Positions 35,622 to 44,571 of a stretch of 64,000 nucleotides of DNA are shown here, one piece after another; within the stretch, counting starts at the first letter, position 1, and each line of letters begins with the position of its first letter. The translations under genes and the position numbers were made by a program. Location: positions 62,001-126,000 of the forward strand of contig NZ_MYFO02000006.1 in the NCBI RefSeq assembly GCF_004514475.2, read 5' to 3'. This DNA comes from Paenibacillus athensensis. Its GTDB lineage: Bacteria; Bacillota; Bacilli; Paenibacillales; NBRC-103111. The notes under the pieces are model-generated. The model saw only the letters and a program-made list of their open reading frames with translations. It made no database searches and was not told the origin of the DNA.

Positions 35622-36746
35622 TCACGGGCCCGCCTTTTCGGCTTCGGCCAACAGTCCTTGCAGCTGGTCAAACGAATATCCTTCCTGCTTGGCGGGATCG
35701 ACATATCCGCCGTAATACGGAGATGCCGGGTCGAGAACAGCCAGCTGCGTCATTCGCGCGTATAACGAATCAGCCAGTCCATCGCCAGGAGCCGCAAGCT
35801 TGATCAGCCGGTAAGCCAGCGCATAGGCGGCCGGAGATTCCAACTCGCTGGCCGGCTGGCCGTCGCGCGTATAGTCGTTGAACAGCTTCCCGTGCTCGTT
35901 CCACGTCTTGCGGAGAAACGCCAGCGTCGTTGTAGTCTCGCCCTGCACCTCTGCCAGATGCAAAGCCGTATATAGCGAATCGATCGCATTTAGCTTATCG
36001 GCTTGCATCCACTGCTTAGTCGTCAGGCTAAACTGCTTTTCGAACAAGCCGCTGCTCAGCGCTGCGCCCTGCAGCAGCTGGCGCGAACGGGCATAGACCT
36101 GCTGCCAAAGCGGGCTGGCTTCCCCAAGCATACGCAGCGTATACAAATCCAGATAGGAAGCCGTCAGCGTATCGGCGTTTGCCCCGTTGTCCCAATTATA
36201 AAAATCGCTCAGATATTCGCCGTCGCGCACGCTGGCTTCAAGCTGCCTGGCAATGGCTGCGGCCAGCTTCCCGTCGGCCTGCTCCTGCCAGTGATCGGCG
36301 CCTTCACGCAACGCGCGGACAATCCGCAAATCGTCAACCGTAGCATTCGCCGTCACTTCATCTATCCGCCCCTGGGGATCAATCACCCAGCGAATGCGGC
36401 CGCTGCCGGCATCCAGACGCTCGCGAACAAAGCCCGCCTGCTGATCAAACAACGCTTGCCGATCCGTTCGCAGACTGTACAGCAGCAGCAGTCCCGTCGA
36501 CTCCGACAGCATCTGGTGATTATTCGCCACATGCGGCTGCAGCGGCAAATCGTCGCGCAGATTCGTATATACACCGCCGTCTCCAGCGAGAAAATGCGTA
36601 CGCACAAACGTATATAGCGGCGAGTCTCCCGCCCGCGCCACATCCGCAGGCTCCGCCTCTGTCGGCTTTCTTTCTGCCAAACCGGCAATCGCCGCTCCAA
36701 TGGCCGCGAGCAGCAGCACAGCGATCACGGTATTGCGAAGCAGCAT
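35622..36746 (-). CDS. Exported glycosyl hydrolase, family 8-like
   Basis: 374 aa. N-terminal signal anchor (LLRNTVIAVLLLAAIGAAIAG), then an (alpha/alpha)6-type helical domain. SESTGLLLLYSL and ATVDDLRIVRAL match the GH8 positions that carry the catalytic acid (Glu in SE) and the Asp-rich second motif (ATDxDL-like) seen in BcsZ and Bacillus YdaJ. WDNGANADTLTASYLDLYTL follows. It may trim a secreted polysaccharide. No polysaccharide operon is next to it. Family call is moderate. Confidence 0.75.
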   Translation of the reverse strand: MLLRNTVIAVLLLAAIGAAIAGLAERKPTEAEPADVARAGDSPLYTFVRTHFLAGDGGVYTNLRDDLPLQPHVANNHQMLSESTGLLLLYSLRTDRQALFDQQAGFVRERLDAGSGRIRWVIDPQGRIDEVTANATVDDLRIVRALREGADHWQEQADGKLAAAIARQLEASVRDGEYLSDFYNWDNGANADTLTASYLDLYTLRMLGEASPLWQQVYARSRQLLQGAALSSGLFEKQFSLTTKQWMQADKLNAIDSLYTALHLAEVQGETTTTLAFLRKTWNEHGKLFNDYTRDGQPASELESPAAYALAYRLIKLAAPGDGLADSLYARMTQLAVLDPASPYYGGYVDPAKQEGYSFDQLQGLLAEAEKAGP

Positions 36747-36949
36747 GACCCATCACTCCCCTTCTTCATCCAGCCTGTCCGACAAACGTATTTGACATCC
36801 GGGTGGCAAAATCCTCCAAGCGGGCGCTGGAGCGACAAGGCTGTCGCAACGATCACGCATGAAAAAAAGCCGCCCGGGCGGCGCGATTGCAGCTTCGCGC
36901 TTGGCTCCTGACGGCTTGCCGCGCCAATCTTGCGCGGAACGAGGAGCTA

Positions 36950-37048
36950 TCAAAGCTCCAGCAAGCTTTTGACCAATAAAAACGGCAGAGCACCAATAGA
37001 AACAAACGCAAACATAAAGCCTTGAACAAAACCTCTCACCTGTTTCAT
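36950..37048 (-). CDS. Small single-span membrane peptide
   Basis: 32 aa: MKQVRGFVQGFMFAFVSIGA then a short hydrophobic end (LPFLLVKSLLEL). AGGAGTG lies seven bases ahead of the ATG. No family recognised. It is A+T-rich compared with the surroundings. Confidence 0.55.
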   Translation of the reverse strand: MKQVRGFVQGFMFAFVSIGALPFLLVKSLLEL

Positions 37049-37199
37049 TCCTATCACTCCTGTCCCGATTTTGTGTCTAAACGGTGAACTCCTTCCAGTA
37101 TACGCCTCTCGAAGCGGCGAAATATTAAATGAACCTGAAAATAAGATTAATTTTCAAGCTGTACGAGCCTCTTATAACCGATCTGCAGCCCAAATCCGC

Positions 37200-37652
37200 T
37201 CAGCGAATCTTGGCCAGACCTTGTGCCAGATGCTCCCACAGCAGCGCCTCCACCCGCTCTATCTGCTGCTCCTCACAGTTGACGATCAGAATAATTTCCG
37301 CGTTTTTCCCTTTAAGCAGCCGCTTGTTTTTTTTCCACACCTTGTTGATCCAAATATCAATGGCCAAGCCAATGGTGAAGCCGACCATCGCCCCGATCAC
37401 TCCCCAATAAATCGGCCCCCACGCCATCACAAACCCGCGGCTTGCGCCAATGACGGAAAAGATAACAGCCAGCACCATCCCCTTGCCGATATTGGACACG
37501 CCATCCGCCCGATGCAGCGTATCGAATATTTTGCGCTCGCCTTGACGATTATCCAGCGGCACGGCAAAAATATCCTTTATACCGTTTTGCTCCAACGACA
37601 TAATGGCCAGCTCGACAAAGCTGGAATGCTCGAACGTTGCAAAAACCTGCAT
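37200..37652 (-). CDS. Hypothetical membrane protein, second gene of a two-gene unit
   Basis: 150 aa. A cytoplasmic N-terminal part (about 1-55, VFATFEHSSFVELAIMSLEQ) resembles the ferredoxin-like start of YflT-type stress proteins. Two membrane segments follow (GMVLAVIFSVIGASRGFVMA and WGVIGAMVGFTIGLAIDIWI), then a basic loop and a soluble end (AEIILIVNCEEQQIERVEAL). Its ATG follows directly on the TAG of the upstream gene (TAGATG), indicating coupled translation. Function unknown. Confidence 0.8.
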   Translation of the reverse strand: MQVFATFEHSSFVELAIMSLEQNGIKDIFAVPLDNRQGERKIFDTLHRADGVSNIGKGMVLAVIFSVIGASRGFVMAWGPIYWGVIGAMVGFTIGLAIDIWINKVWKKNKRLLKGKNAEIILIVNCEEQQIERVEALLWEHLAQGLAKIR

Positions 37653-38441
37653 CTAGCTCACCTTGCTCCCCTTGACAATAGTAAAATGCGGAGGCTGATA
37701 ACACCACTTTAAATATCTGCGCTGCTCTTGCTCGAACAGCTTGTTGTTTTCAATCGTGTTAGTGTAGGCGTCATAAGCCGTAAAAAAATAAAAAGAAGGG
37801 AGATACATCAGCCATTGTGCATCCATAGACGCCGTTGATGTGGCAATATCGCCCATAAATAAATACTGAATACCGGTCAGCACATGGGAATAGTTGACAA
37901 AAAGCACCGTCATCACGAGGTTAAAGAACCCGAGCACTATGCGGTGAATATACAGTTGACCCATACTTGGCACCGTCATCGACCAGAACAGCGCCATTAT
38001 CGGATTGCGCTTATCCAGGTAATTGATTTCCAGAGCACCGATACTGAACGAATTAAACGGGGCATTCTCCCACTCCGCCAGCATGTACACCTTGTTCAAA
38101 TCGACCGTGGTCCGATAGCTGTCCCAAATGGCGAAAAGATAAACGGGAATGTACAGAATCATCAGACTTGTATCGATCACTTCCTTAGCCGCTTCGATAT
38201 CGCCAACAAATGTATACACCATTGCTTGATTCAAATGTATTCGCTGATTAATAAACAGCTCCCAGACGAACAACAGCATTCCACGGATATATTTGGATAA
38301 AATCAAGTGACCGAAGCCGGGAAAAGCGATCGACCAGCAAGCAACGATGACGGGATTTTTCAAATGCAGCTGCGTCGTGCCGAAAATGCTGACGTGCGCT
38401 TTGTAACGCCGGTTTCGATTGGTATTGGAGTAATTGTCCAT
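37653..38441 (-). CDS. Hypothetical multi-span membrane protein, first gene of a two-gene unit
   Basis: 262 aa. It contains two related halves, each starting with Asn-Pro and a hydrophobic block: NPVIVACWSIAFPGFGHLIL and NPIMALFWSMTVPSMGQLYI. Both are like the start of a TM2-type module (Pro-G-x-G-x-x-Y/I). This suggests an internal duplication of an about 110-residue unit, with about six membrane segments in all. It ends at the TAG that abuts the next gene. No function can be assigned. The start chosen is the ATG at 38441 (MDNYSNTN). Confidence 0.8.
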   Translation of the reverse strand: MDNYSNTNRNRRYKAHVSIFGTTQLHLKNPVIVACWSIAFPGFGHLILSKYIRGMLLFVWELFINQRIHLNQAMVYTFVGDIEAAKEVIDTSLMILYIPVYLFAIWDSYRTTVDLNKVYMLAEWENAPFNSFSIGALEINYLDKRNPIMALFWSMTVPSMGQLYIHRIVLGFFNLVMTVLFVNYSHVLTGIQYLFMGDIATSTASMDAQWLMYLPSFYFFTAYDAYTNTIENNKLFEQEQRRYLKWCYQPPHFTIVKGSKVS

Positions 38442-38658
38442 CAGACGTGCCCCGCCATTCACAATTTTTAATAACACGGATATTGTTGCCATCTGGCGAA
38501 GTTTCATCCGAGCGAAGCGTGCTGGCGCGGCAAATTATTTTCTTCTTTGTTACCAGCTATTTTTTCCGAAAAGGTTTTCGGAAAACGCTTGTAAGCGTCG
38601 TCTGCCTGTGATAAGCTCCATTGTGAAGATCTGGAATTATATGTTTAGGAGGGATATG

Positions 38659-39744
38659 ATGACCGCCAAGAAAACACTTCCTTTAGCCGAACCAGCCATT
38701 ACCGCATATTCTTCACATGCAACTGCGCTGGCAATCGCTGCTACGAACGAAGCGTATTTGCCTTGGTACTACTGCAACTACATTCAGCTTTACGGGCTGA
38801 AGGATTACAATGAGACTGTCGATTTGCCTTTGGATTTCTACATGGGACCGCGCAAAGATTTCAATTATTACACGAATACCAACTGGCTGACCTTCCTGAG
38901 CACGGAGAGACAACTGATTGCGGACACCTGCGGGGACATTATCGACTATATCGTGGCATGCATCAACAGCGATTTGTACGTTGCTTTGCATATGGATGAA
39001 TATTTTATGGAGGATCGCTGGGCCTACAATTCGCGTAAATGGGATCACGAGAACCTGATTTTCGGCTACGATCTGGAGCGCAAGGTTTTTCACATCATCG
39101 GCTTTAAAGGTGCCAACCGCAAATTCGAGCCTTCGGAAATTTCCTTTGAGGTGTTCAGGCAGGCTTACGACAGCATCGATATTCAAACCGATCCTTGGCG
39201 CAATCAGCTGTTCCTGATCCGCCGCGTTGAAAAGGAAATCGATCCGTTCAAAGGCAATTTCCGCTTCAATCTCGCATTGATTACCGATTCCATTCGCGAA
39301 TATCTGCTTGGTGAAGACGCTACGCGCAAATTCGCCATGTTTCAGAACAGCCTGTCTCATCTGGTCTTCGGGATGCAGGTGTACGAATCGCTGAAAACCA
39401 ATCTGCCGCAGTTCTGGTTTGATTTCCGCCCGCTGCATGTGCTGGTTGAGCACAAAACCGTCATGGCTCATCGGATATCGTATTTACGCGAGCTGGGCTA
39501 TTTGAGCGAGGAAGTCGCAGCCCCTCTGGAGCAGGCCTTCCGTGAAATGGCACACGCGTGTACGCTGATGCGCAGCACACAATTGCGTTACATGGCTTCG
39601 CGCGATCGGGCAAAGGACCGGCCACTCGTCGACAAAATCCTCGGCGAGCTCGACAAGCTGGCTGCACGTGAGAAAGAAGCTCTTGAAGCGCTGCTGGAGG
39701 CGCTGGAGCAAGCGCAAAGCGCGCGGCAGCCGGCTTTGGCTTAA
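38659..39744 (+). CDS. Orphan BtrH_N/papain-fold-like protein
   Basis: 361 aa. The first 200 residues resemble proteins with a butirosin-BtrH-like N-terminal domain found in peptide and NRPS clusters: LPWYYCNYIQLYG with Cys39, VALHMDEYFM with Asp113, and KWDHENLIFGYDLERKVFHI with His130. The C-terminal part is helical and ends in a coiled coil (KILGELDKLAAREKEALEAL). The Cys/His/Asp placing would suit a papain-like acyl transferase or peptidase, but this is inference. No biosynthetic cluster is beside it. The start is the second of two ATGs after AGGAGGG. Confidence 0.7.
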   Translation: MTAKKTLPLAEPAITAYSSHATALAIAATNEAYLPWYYCNYIQLYGLKDYNETVDLPLDFYMGPRKDFNYYTNTNWLTFLSTERQLIADTCGDIIDYIVACINSDLYVALHMDEYFMEDRWAYNSRKWDHENLIFGYDLERKVFHIIGFKGANRKFEPSEISFEVFRQAYDSIDIQTDPWRNQLFLIRRVEKEIDPFKGNFRFNLALITDSIREYLLGEDATRKFAMFQNSLSHLVFGMQVYESLKTNLPQFWFDFRPLHVLVEHKTVMAHRISYLRELGYLSEEVAAPLEQAFREMAHACTLMRSTQLRYMASRDRAKDRPLVDKILGELDKLAAREKEALEALLEALEQAQSARQPALA

Positions 39745-39765
39745 CAAAGAAACCATCCACCAAAT

Positions 39766-39816
39766 AAAAACTCCTCAAGCTCCATGACGATAACGCCACA
39801 TCAGCTTGAGGAGTGT
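39766..39816. terminator. Bidirectional terminator after the BtrH-like gene
   Basis: CTCCTCAAGCT (39771-39781) pairs with AGCTTGAGGAG (39803-39813), between convergent genes. The T-run is short. Confidence 0.6.
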
Positions 39817-39836
39817 TCCTGTTGCTATAAGATTTC

Positions 39837-40199
39837 TTAATCCTCGCAAGGCTGCGCCGCAGCCGCATCCTCTTCACGCGTCCGAAAGCTCGAACCGCAC
39901 CCGCAGGTCGCAATCGCATTCGGATTATGAATGGTAAAGCCGCCGCCCATACCGGAGTCTTTGTAGTCGATCTCCAGACCGTTCAGGTATTTCAGGCTGT
40001 CGCCATCAACTACAACCTTCAGGCCCTGCAGCTCCATCACCTTGTCTTCAACCTTCTGGTCGTCGTCAAAGCCCATTCCATATGAAAAACCACTGCAGCC
40101 CCCTTCCTTCACGCCAATGCGCAAAAACAGATTGGGCAATTGCTGCTCGGCAAGCATTTCTTTGATCTTATCGCTGGCTGAATCGCTGATTGTAATCAT
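39837..40199 (-). CDS. A-type iron-sulfur carrier (HesB/IscA/ErpA family)
   Basis: 120 aa. Accepts and delivers Fe-S clusters. It has the three conserved cysteines: one in GGCSGFSYGMGF and the pair in CGCGSSFR near the end. The acidic/alanine-rich tail (REEDAAAAQPCED) carries an extra cysteine. The ATG at 40199 has GGAGGG eight bases upstream. Two more Fe-S assembly-type genes (yuzB, NifU-domain) lie 4-5 kb away. Confidence 0.95.
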   Translation of the reverse strand: MITISDSASDKIKEMLAEQQLPNLFLRIGVKEGGCSGFSYGMGFDDDQKVEDKVMELQGLKVVVDGDSLKYLNGLEIDYKDSGMGGGFTIHNPNAIATCGCGSSFRTREEDAAAAQPCED

Positions 40200-40272
40200 A
40201 AGGATATCCCTCCTGTCTACCGTTACCACTCAGTATACTCCGATTCGCCTTGAACCTCAAGGGCGCACGCGC

Positions 40273-40464
40273 TCAGGGCGCGGAAGGCTTGACGCGCGTC
40301 AGTTCATAATATTGCAGCAGCAATTGATCGAGCCTGCGGCTGCACAGCTGCACCTCAGGGTGCAAGAAGCCGTGCGAGATGCCGAGGAGCACCATTTGCC
40401 CGCGCAGTTGCTCGATTTGTCTGTTCAGTATGTCCTGCATGTCCGATCTGACCGATGAAGCCAC
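40273..40464 (-). CDS. Spo0E-family aspartyl-phosphate phosphatase
   Basis: 63 aa. Two-helix protein of the Spo0E family, which dephosphorylates Spo0A~P and delays sporulation. The family signature (HPEVxxxSxxLDxLxxxYY) is seen as HPEVQLCSRRLDQLLLQYYE, with Arg-Arg in place of the usual Gln-Glu of SQELD. The GTG start is seven bases after AAAGGTG. A second regulator of sporulation entry besides sda in this window. Confidence 0.85.
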   Translation of the reverse strand: MASSVRSDMQDILNRQIEQLRGQMVLLGISHGFLHPEVQLCSRRLDQLLLQYYELTRVKPSAP

Positions 40465-40601
40465 CTGTAATCACCTTTAATCCGCAAACTTGCAATACTG
40501 AAATATTATACAGGAACCTGTCAGGGAAAGGAATATGTTTGGCGAAAAAAGGGCGAGCTTTTCACGTTTTGTGTCGATTGTCGGTTTTCGTCCGCGACGT
40601 A

Positions 40602-40630
40602 TTGCCCCACCTTGCCAACAGGTTTATAAT
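40602..40630 (+). promoter_or_regulatory. Promoter of the mqnE gene pair
   Basis: TTGCCC (40602-40607), 17-base spacer, TATAAT (40625-40630), 48 bases before the GTG start. Confidence 0.7.
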
Positions 40631-40677
40631 AGTAAGGATTGCTTTCTATCCCACTACTAAGGCAGGGGTGCAGGTCT

Positions 40678-41784
40678 GTGACAACCTCGACAATAAACGA
40701 TTCCCTACAGGATATCCGGCAAAAAGTCATAAACGGCGAGCGCCTCAGCTTCGAAGACGGCGTACGGCTGCTCAAATCGAACCGGCTGCTGGAGATCGGC
40801 ATGATGGCCGATATGGTCCGTGAACGGATCAACGGTGATCGCGTTTATTTTATCGTCAACACGCATTTGAACTATACCAATGTATGTTATTTGGACTGCA
40901 AGCTGTGCGCCTTCGGCCTCAAAGCAGACGATCCGCGCTCGTACACGCTTTCGCTTGAGCAGCTGGAGCAGAAATTTATCGGCATGATCGGCAAAGGCTT
41001 CACCGAGCTGCATATTGTGGGCGGCGTTAACGCCAAGCTCCCGTTTAGCTACTATGAAGACATGATCAAGCTGGCCAAAAAGCATCTGCCCGACATTCAC
41101 GTCCAGGCGTTTACCGCCGTTGAAGTCGACTACATCGCCCGCGTCTCCAAGCTTAGCGTCGAAGAAACGATCGAACGGCTGCGCGCAGCCGGGCTCGGCT
41201 CGATTCTCGGCGGCGGCGGCGAAATTTTTGACCCGGAAATCCGCGCCATTATCTCTGGACACAAAACAGATTCGGACCGCTGGTTCGCGATCCACCGCAA
41301 AACGCACTCGCTCGGCATGAAGTCGAATGCGTCGATTTTGTATGGGCATATCGAACAGCCCGAGCACGTTGTCGATCATTTGATCCGGCTGCGCGAGCTG
41401 CAGGACGAAACTGGCGGCTTTCAGGCATTTTTCGGCTTTGCGTTCCATCCAACGAATACGAAGCTGGCCGAAGAGTTCAAGTTGACCGGCGAAACGACAG
41501 GCTATTACGATTTGAAAATGCTGGCGGTCGCCCGCCTGATGCTCGACAACATCCCGCATATCCGGGCCTTCTGGATGGCGATTGGACTCAAGATGGCGCA
41601 GGTGGCGCTCAGCTTCGGCGCCGACGATCTCGACGGCACAGTGATGGAAGAGCAGATCATTCACGCTGCCGGCAACGCGGCGACGCAAATGACGCCCAAA
41701 GCCACCTTCATCGAGATGATTCGCGAAGCCGGCCGCATTCCGACCGAGCGGGACACCCTCTACAACATTCTCAAATCCTACTGA
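40678..41784 (+). CDS. mqnE: Aminofutalosine synthase MqnE (radical SAM)
   Basis: 368 aa. Radical SAM enzyme that joins 3-[(1-carboxyvinyl)oxy]benzoate and SAM to give 6-amino-6-deoxyfutalosine in the alternative menaquinone pathway. The cluster motif CYLDCKLC (CX3CX2C) lies near residue 68. Family blocks include AFTAVEVDY, LRELQDETGGFQAFF, DDLDGTVMEEQIIH and AGRIPTERD. The GTG start at 40678 follows AGGGGTGCAGG. It is followed 29 bases on by a paralogue with its own GAGGAGG site. Confidence 0.9.
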   Translation: MTTSTINDSLQDIRQKVINGERLSFEDGVRLLKSNRLLEIGMMADMVRERINGDRVYFIVNTHLNYTNVCYLDCKLCAFGLKADDPRSYTLSLEQLEQKFIGMIGKGFTELHIVGGVNAKLPFSYYEDMIKLAKKHLPDIHVQAFTAVEVDYIARVSKLSVEETIERLRAAGLGSILGGGGEIFDPEIRAIISGHKTDSDRWFAIHRKTHSLGMKSNASILYGHIEQPEHVVDHLIRLRELQDETGGFQAFFGFAFHPTNTKLAEEFKLTGETTGYYDLKMLAVARLMLDNIPHIRAFWMAIGLKMAQVALSFGADDLDGTVMEEQIIHAAGNAATQMTPKATFIEMIREAGRIPTERDTLYNILKSY

Positions 41785-41813
41785 TCCGCTATAACAAAGA
41801 GGAGGACACTATC

Positions 41814-42917
41814 ATGAGCACGGTCATTAGCAACCCCGACAAACGGATGAGCGAAATCGCCGAGAAGGTCGAAAATGGGCAGCGGCTGACGCTGGAGGAC
41901 GGCCTGTTTTTGTATGAATCCGACGACTTGTTAACCATCGGTCAACTGGCCAACAAGGTCAATTTGCGCATGAACGGCAAAAAGGTCTATTTTATCGAAA
42001 ACATGAGCCTGTACTTCACCAACGTCTGCGAAGCCCACTGCGCGTTCTGCCATTACCGCCGCGACGAAGGCGAGGAAGGCGCTTATACGTTGACGCCCGA
42101 GCAAATGGTTGAATACGTCGGCAAGCATTATCAGCCATCCATGCGCGAATTTCACATTACCGGCGGCCACAATCCGAATGTGCCGTTCAGCTACTATGTC
42201 GATTGCATCAAGGCGCTCAAGCAGCATTATCCCGATGTGACGATCAAAGCGCATACCGCGGCAGAAATCGAATTTTTCTCGCGCATCAGCGGTCTCACCT
42301 ACAAAGAAGTGCTGCAAACGCTCGTCGATGCGGGCCTCTCCACCTTGACCGGCGGCGGTGCGGAAATTTTGTCCGAACGTTACCGGCAAAAGATGGGCGT
42401 CGGCAAAGCGACGACCGACCAGTGGCTGGAGGTGCAGCGCGTCGCTCACTCCATCGGCTTGCGCACGCACGCTACGATGCTGTACGGGTCGATTGAAACG
42501 CTGACAGAGCGCTTGCAGCATATGATTTATTTGCGCGAGCTGCAGGACGAAACCAACGGCTTCATGGTCTTCATTCCGAATGCCGTTCAGCCGGCCAGCG
42601 TTAGCGCAGGGATCAAACGCCGCGTAGCTGCCTTCGACGATTTGAAAACCATCGCGATCAGCCGTCTGATGGTGGACAACATTCCGCATATCAAAGCGTA
42701 TTTTATTAACCTGGGCACACAGCTGACGCAAATTGCCTTGAGCTTTGGCGCTTCCGACGCCCACGGTACGATTGTGCAGGAGCGGATTTCTCACTCGGCC
42801 GGCGCGCTTTCCCCGGAAGGACTGACACGCGACGAGCTGATCTGGCTGATCAAGGGCGCAGGTCGGATTCCGGTCGAACGCGACACCTTTTATAATGAAA
42901 TTCAGGTATATGCCTAA
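41814..42917 (+). CDS. MqnE-like radical SAM enzyme (paralogue)
   Basis: 367 aa. Same fold as the preceding gene product, with CEAHCAFC as cluster motif, HITGGHNPNVPFSYYVD, KAHTAAEIEFFSRI and LYGSIETLTERLQHMIYLRE. It departs from canonical MqnE at SDAHGT (for DDLDGT) and FIPNAVQP (for FIPLAFHP). It lacks typical MqnC blocks, so it is not an obvious cyclic dehypoxanthine futalosine synthase. Databases commonly label such Paenibacillus proteins MqnE too. A distinct substrate is possible. Confidence 0.85.
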   Translation: MSTVISNPDKRMSEIAEKVENGQRLTLEDGLFLYESDDLLTIGQLANKVNLRMNGKKVYFIENMSLYFTNVCEAHCAFCHYRRDEGEEGAYTLTPEQMVEYVGKHYQPSMREFHITGGHNPNVPFSYYVDCIKALKQHYPDVTIKAHTAAEIEFFSRISGLTYKEVLQTLVDAGLSTLTGGGAEILSERYRQKMGVGKATTDQWLEVQRVAHSIGLRTHATMLYGSIETLTERLQHMIYLRELQDETNGFMVFIPNAVQPASVSAGIKRRVAAFDDLKTIAISRLMVDNIPHIKAYFINLGTQLTQIALSFGASDAHGTIVQERISHSAGALSPEGLTRDELIWLIKGAGRIPVERDTFYNEIQVYA

Positions 42918-43019
42918 TACTAAAGCATGGCCCCGCTGTCGGTACGTCGCTTCAGACGCACATCGCGCCAGCATGCTTCTTAGCATAGATACAATGAAAG
43001 CAGAAGGGATTTTGGAGTC

Positions 43020-44084
43020 ATGAAAAAGTTTGTCATTCTCGGAGGAGGCTATGGCGGGTTAACCATTGCCTTGAATTTGCTGGAGAAAGATTTGCCGCCG
43101 GATACGGTGCTGGTCATGGTTGACCGCAGCCCGTTTCAGGGCTTGAAAACCGAATATTATGCGCTGGCTTCGGGCACAGTCGCCGAGACGCACATTCGCG
43201 TCGCTTATCCGGTTGATCCGCGGCTGATCATGACTTACGGGGAAGTCACCGAGGTCGATTTGGACCGAAAGCTGGTGCTGTTCGAGAATCAGGAGCCCTT
43301 GCACTACGACTGGCTCGTAATCGGACTGGGCTGCGTGGACAGCTATCACGGCATTGAAGGTGCGCAAGAGCATTCCTACAGCATTCAGACCTTCTCGCAG
43401 ACGCGAGCAACCTATCAACGGGTTAACGATGTAGCGCCTTACGGACAGGTCTCGATTATCGGCGGCGGCTTGAGTGGTGTCGAGATGGCGGCCGAGCTGC
43501 GCGAAAGCCGTCCCGATCTGAACATTCGGATCATCGACCGCGGTTCAAGCATTTTGTCGGCATTCCCGAATAAGCTCCAATCGTTTGTTCGCGACTGGAT
43601 GACCGAGCACGATATCGAGATGCGCTCCCACGTCTCGTTGTGCCGGCTGGACGGCGGCGATTTGTACAATCAGGACGAGGTCATCCGGACAGACGTTACG
43701 ATCTGGACCGCAGGCATTCAGCCAAGCCCGATTGTACAGAAGCTCAATCTGGACAAAGACAAGCAAGGCCGTGTGCTGTTGAACGATTGTCATCAGGTTC
43801 CGGAATATCCGGAGGTTTATGTCGTCGGCGACTGCGCCTCTTTGCCCTTCTCCCCCAGCGCGCAAGCTGCAGAAGCGCAGGGCAAGCAGATTGCCGAAGT
43901 TATGCAGGCGATTTGGAAGGGCGAAACGCCGCGGCTGGGCAAAATCAAGCTCAAAGGCGTGCTCGGCTCGCTTGGTAAAAAATCGGGCTTCGGTATCATG
44001 GGCAAACGCACAGTGATGACCGGCAAAATCGCCCGCGCGCTTAAAAGCGGCGTCTTGTGGATGTCCAAGCACCATTTCGGCTAA
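43020..44084 (+). CDS. NDH-2-like FAD/NAD(P) oxidoreductase (YutJ-like)
   Basis: 354 aa. FAD site VILGGGYGGLTIALNLLEKD at the start, NAD(P) site IIGGGLSGVEMAAELRES near residue 150, GDCASLPFSPSAQAAEAQG near 280. The C-terminus (KIARALKSGVLWMSKHHFG) is basic and amphipathic. It resembles Bacillus YutJ, whose gene likewise lies by yuzB and yutI. Electron acceptor unknown. The ATG follows AGAAGGGATTTTGG at 43006-43019. Confidence 0.9.
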   Translation: MKKFVILGGGYGGLTIALNLLEKDLPPDTVLVMVDRSPFQGLKTEYYALASGTVAETHIRVAYPVDPRLIMTYGEVTEVDLDRKLVLFENQEPLHYDWLVIGLGCVDSYHGIEGAQEHSYSIQTFSQTRATYQRVNDVAPYGQVSIIGGGLSGVEMAAELRESRPDLNIRIIDRGSSILSAFPNKLQSFVRDWMTEHDIEMRSHVSLCRLDGGDLYNQDEVIRTDVTIWTAGIQPSPIVQKLNLDKDKQGRVLLNDCHQVPEYPEVYVVGDCASLPFSPSAQAAEAQGKQIAEVMQAIWKGETPRLGKIKLKGVLGSLGKKSGFGIMGKRTVMTGKIARALKSGVLWMSKHHFG

Positions 44085-44211
44085 GGCCGAAGCGGTGGCT
44101 AACGCCAGTCGCAGTCGCTCCGCTGACAGGTTGCGCGGCGGATTGGCGGATTCCGCAAGGCAAGGCGACTCTCGGCTACGGTGGAGGTCGACAACAGCTG
44201 TCAGACTAAAA

Positions 44212-44251
44212 GCGGCCGCCGACAGCTTTACGCAGCGCTGCCGGCGGCCGC
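44212..44251. terminator. Strong hairpin between convergent genes, possible terminator
   Basis: Ten-base perfect stem GCGGCCGCCG/CGGCGGCCGC (44212-44221 with 44242-44251) without a T-run, between the YutJ-like gene and yuzB. Confidence 0.35.
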
Positions 44252-44282
44252 AGGTTACACGGCTTGCGTTCAGGCCTTCCGC

Positions 44283-44537
44283 TTAATCGCCCAGCAGATC
44301 GTACATGGCCTCCAGTTGCTTGATTTTTTCGTGGATATACGCTTCCAGTGTCTCGACATCCGCAGCGGCGATAATCTCGCCGTTGACGAGCGCATACGGC
44401 TCCATATAACATTGGCCGCAATTGCCCAAGCAGCCATATTCGATGACATCGTAGTCGGGGTTGCTCTCGAACGCCTTCATGACCTTCTCGGTGCCGTGAT
44501 GCATGTTGCTGGCGCAAAATTCAATAATCGGTCTCAT
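44283..44537 (-). CDS. yuzB: YuzB-family protein (DUF1450)
   Basis: 84 aa. Thioredoxin-like small protein with three conserved cysteine positions: EFCASN near the start and [18 protein letters not shown] in the middle. The CxxCGxC-like pattern resembles a thioredoxin-fold [2Fe-2S] ferredoxin-type site. Function unknown. It is divergent from the NifU-domain gene, sharing a promoter region with a Fur-like box. Confidence 0.92.
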   Translation of the reverse strand: MRPIIEFCASNMHHGTEKVMKAFESNPDYDVIEYGCLGNCGQCYMEPYALVNGEIIAAADVETLEAYIHEKIKQLEAMYDLLGD

Positions 44538-44571
44538 CGCACAATCACCTTTTTCATTCCTTAACCGTAGT

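Noticed and set aside
44085-44282. A gene between the YutJ-like gene and yuzB
   Set aside because: The short frame there has no ribosome site; the stretch holds only a strong G+C hairpin.
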